Origin: Sneathiellales bacterium
Lineage (GTDB): Bacteria; Pseudomonadota; Alphaproteobacteria; Minwuiales; Minwuiaceae
Direction of reading: 5' to 3'
NCBI GenBank assembly: GCA_026992315.1
Contig: JALXAG010000281.1
Location: 1 to 32,279 of the forward strand
DNA length: 32,279 bases
Below the pieces are notes generated by a model. That model saw only the letters and a list, made by a program, of their open reading frames with translations. It did not search any database and had not been told where the DNA came from. The translations under genes were made by a program, and so were the position numbers. Below, one piece after another: positions 30,976 to 32,279 of this stretch (its first letter is position 1; the number at the start of each line of letters is the position of its first letter).

Positions 30976-31671
30976 ATGAGGGTATTGCTGCTCGAAGACG
31001 AACGGGCGCTGAGCGAGCTCATCGCTGCCCAGCTTGCCGGTGAAGGACATGCGGTCGATCGCTTCGCCACCCTGGCCGATGCCGATGCGGCCCTGCGGGC
31101 AGTGGAATACGATCTGCTGGTGCTTGACCTCGGCCTGCCCGATGGCGACGGGCTGGATCTGCTGCGCCAGCTGCGCGCGGCGGGGCGGCGCCTGCCGGTG
31201 CTGATCCTGACGGCGCGCGATGCGGTCGAGGATCGCGTCGCTGGCCTCGATGCCGGGGCCGACGATTATCTGACCAAGCCTTTTCATGCCGATGAACTGA
31301 AGGCCCGTATCCGGGCCCTGCTGCGCCGCCCGGCCCGGGAGGGGGAAGGCATGCGCCTCGGCAATGTGGTGCTGGGGGCGGATGGGCACAGCCTGTTCAT
31401 CGGCGGCCGGCCCCTGGCCCTGCGCCGGCGCGAGCAGGCCTTGCTTGCCTATCTGATGCGTCATGCGGGCAAGGTCGTCCTCAAGGAGGATATCGAAACA
31501 TCCCTGTATGCTTTCGGCGATGAAGTGGCCTCAAATGCCGTCGAAGTGCATGTCTACCGTCTGCGGCGCAAATTGCAGACGGCCGGAGCGGATCTGCGCA
31601 TTCACACCATTCGCGGTGTCGGTTACATGATCGCCGCCGGGGAGGACGCCGCGCCGGGACGGCAGGCATGA
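30976..31671 (+). CDS. OmpR/PhoB-family response regulator (QseB/PmrA-like)
   Basis: 231 residues. The receiver domain has acidic residues Glu7/Asp8, the phosphoacceptor Asp51 (LLVLDLGLPDGDGLDLL), Thr79 and Lys101 (YLTKPFH). The C-terminal winged helix holds LRRREQALLAYLMRHAGKVVLKEDI and NAVEVHVYRLRRKL, ending in TIRGVGYMI. A GC-rich GGGCGG precedes the ATG. It lies 39 bases after the GT39 gene and overlaps the kinase start by ATGA, so the two-component pair is part of the lipid A modification operon. It probably controls this operon, as PmrAB does arn genes; this is inference. Confidence 0.93.
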   Translation: MRVLLLEDERALSELIAAQLAGEGHAVDRFATLADADAALRAVEYDLLVLDLGLPDGDGLDLLRQLRAAGRRLPVLILTARDAVEDRVAGLDAGADDYLTKPFHADELKARIRALLRRPAREGEGMRLGNVVLGADGHSLFIGGRPLALRRREQALLAYLMRHAGKVVLKEDIETSLYAFGDEVASNAVEVHVYRLRRKLQTAGADLRIHTIRGVGYMIAAGEDAAPGRQA

Positions 31672-32279
31672 AGGCGGCCTCGCTCGAAGGGCGCATTCTC
31701 TGGCGGCTGGCCCTGGTCGCCTTTATCGCCGCCGTGCTTTCGGGTATCGGCATATTCTTCAGTACCAGCCTGGCGTTGGACCGCATGCGCGATCGTCAGC
31801 TCGTTCAGCAGGCGGAGAGGTTCCGCGCCCTTCTGAAGGGGCGAAGCGATGCCGGGATCCGCAGCCTGCCCGCCGCCGCGCTGGCCCGTCTGGGAGAGAC
31901 GGAAGGGGGGAACACCCGCCTTTTGCTGATGGCGGCGGATGGCAGGGTGATCCTTGCCTGGCCGCAGGAGGGGGCCCAGGCGATTGCCCGTCAGCTTCCC
32001 GGCAACCGGGGGGATCAGTTCTTCGGTCTTTCCGGTGAGGACGGCAGGCCCTATGACGCCTATGTCACCGATTTTGCCGGTTACCGGCTGGCAGTGTTGC
32101 GCGGGCGCAGCCTCTGGGGACGGGAGGAAGGGCGTCTGGTCCGTGAAATCGTGAGCGCATCCCTGTGGTGGATGGTTCCCAGCCTGCTGATCGCGCTTTG
32201 GGTCGGGGTGGTGACGGTGCGCCGCGGTCTGGCACCGGTGGCCGAAATCGCGGCCCAGGCGGCGCACCGTCACCACCCC
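31668..32279 (+). CDS. Sensor histidine kinase, N-terminal part (3' end outside window)
   Basis: 204 residues are visible before the window ends. TM1 is near residues 13-36 (LWRLALVAFIAAVLSGIGIFF). The periplasmic sensor domain, about 125 residues, includes LLLMAADGRVILAWPQEG and YVTDFAGYRLAVLRG. TM2 (SLWWMVPSLLIALWVGVVTV) is followed by the beginning of a HAMP-like RRGLAPVAEIAAQAA. The layout fits the QseC/PmrB group that pairs with QseB/PmrA-type regulators. The start ATG overlaps the regulator stop. The His box and ATPase domain lie beyond the window. No strong acidic metal-binding cluster is seen in the sensor domain. Confidence 0.88.
   Translation, partial: MKAASLEGRILWRLALVAFIAAVLSGIGIFFSTSLALDRMRDRQLVQQAERFRALLKGRSDAGIRSLPAAALARLGETEGGNTRLLLMAADGRVILAWPQEGAQAIARQLPGNRGDQFFGLSGEDGRPYDAYVTDFAGYRLAVLRGRSLWGREEGRLVREIVSASLWWMVPSLLIALWVGVVTVRRGLAPVAEIAAQAAHRHHP

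Noticed and set aside
29281-31464. Minus-strand open frame of more than 700 codons opposite GT39 and the response regulator
   Set aside because: Same antisense composition (Gln/Arg/His/Pro-rich) with no recognisable domain; the plus-strand genes are clear.
1-32279. CRISPR arrays, tRNA/rRNA genes, transposases, integrases and plasmid or phage functions
   Set aside because: Reading both strands showed no regularly spaced repeats, no tRNA-like T-loop contexts and no mobile-element proteins.

Overview
The window is a GC-rich bacterial chromosome segment. The gene content points to an alphaproteobacterium, most likely of the Rhodospirillales or a related order: a fused indolepyruvate ferredoxin oxidoreductase, PAS_5-type small proteins, a BigR/Blh sulfur locus, and a TPR-barrel plus FecR/TbpB-like surface pair. 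That placement is inferred from gene content only. I found no rRNA, tRNA, CRISPR array or intact insertion sequence. Genes are dense, and no gene-free stretch exceeds about 300 bases once starts are chosen.

Layout. 1-1921 (+): 3' part of an indolepyruvate ferredoxin oxidoreductase, closed by a terminator shared with the next gene. 2038-5752 (-): a PEP-CTERM surface protein behind a sigma-54-type -24/-12 promoter, then a MipA/OmpV outer membrane protein and a formylglycine-type sulfatase that form one operon. 5753-7045: a structured GC-rich spacer, an unrecognised 174-residue protein behind a promoter overlapping a Fur-box-like sequence, and a tiny membrane protein. 7165-11599 (-): a three-gene RND/HAE3-type export operon (transporter, LolA-like lipoprotein-sorting protein, DUF1302-like barrel), divergent from its probable TetR/AefR-type regulator. 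Two near-identical palindromic operators lie between them. 12531-16791 (+): a polyamine-type ABC importer in the order potD-potB-potC-potA, with a sigma-70 promoter, a highly structured leader, and a potD-potB junction whose RNA can fold over the potB start.

16975-22057: a PAS_5 protein, an ArsC/Spx-like thiol protein, then a persulfide-responsive locus: a BigR-type ArsR sensor divergent from a Blh/ETHE1-like persulfide dioxygenase and co-transcribed with a SulP anion transporter. A small unknown protein follows. 22076-23713 (-): a GMC-family FAD oxidoreductase. 23980-28159 (+): a Slam-like TPR plus outer-membrane-barrel protein and a 920-residue secreted protein with an N-terminal FecR domain and a C-terminal TbpB-type barrel. 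28255-end (+): a lipid A/LPS sugar-modification operon (polyprenyl-phosphate GT2, LABN membrane protein, ArnT-like GT39) that runs into an OmpR-type response regulator and a histidine kinase cut by the window end.

The main candidates for something new are the Slam-like/FecR-TbpB secretion pair, the sigma-54 promoter on the PEP-CTERM gene, the Fur-box promoter on a protein of unknown function, the twin TetR operators, and the RNA structures that appear to set subunit ratios in the pot operon.
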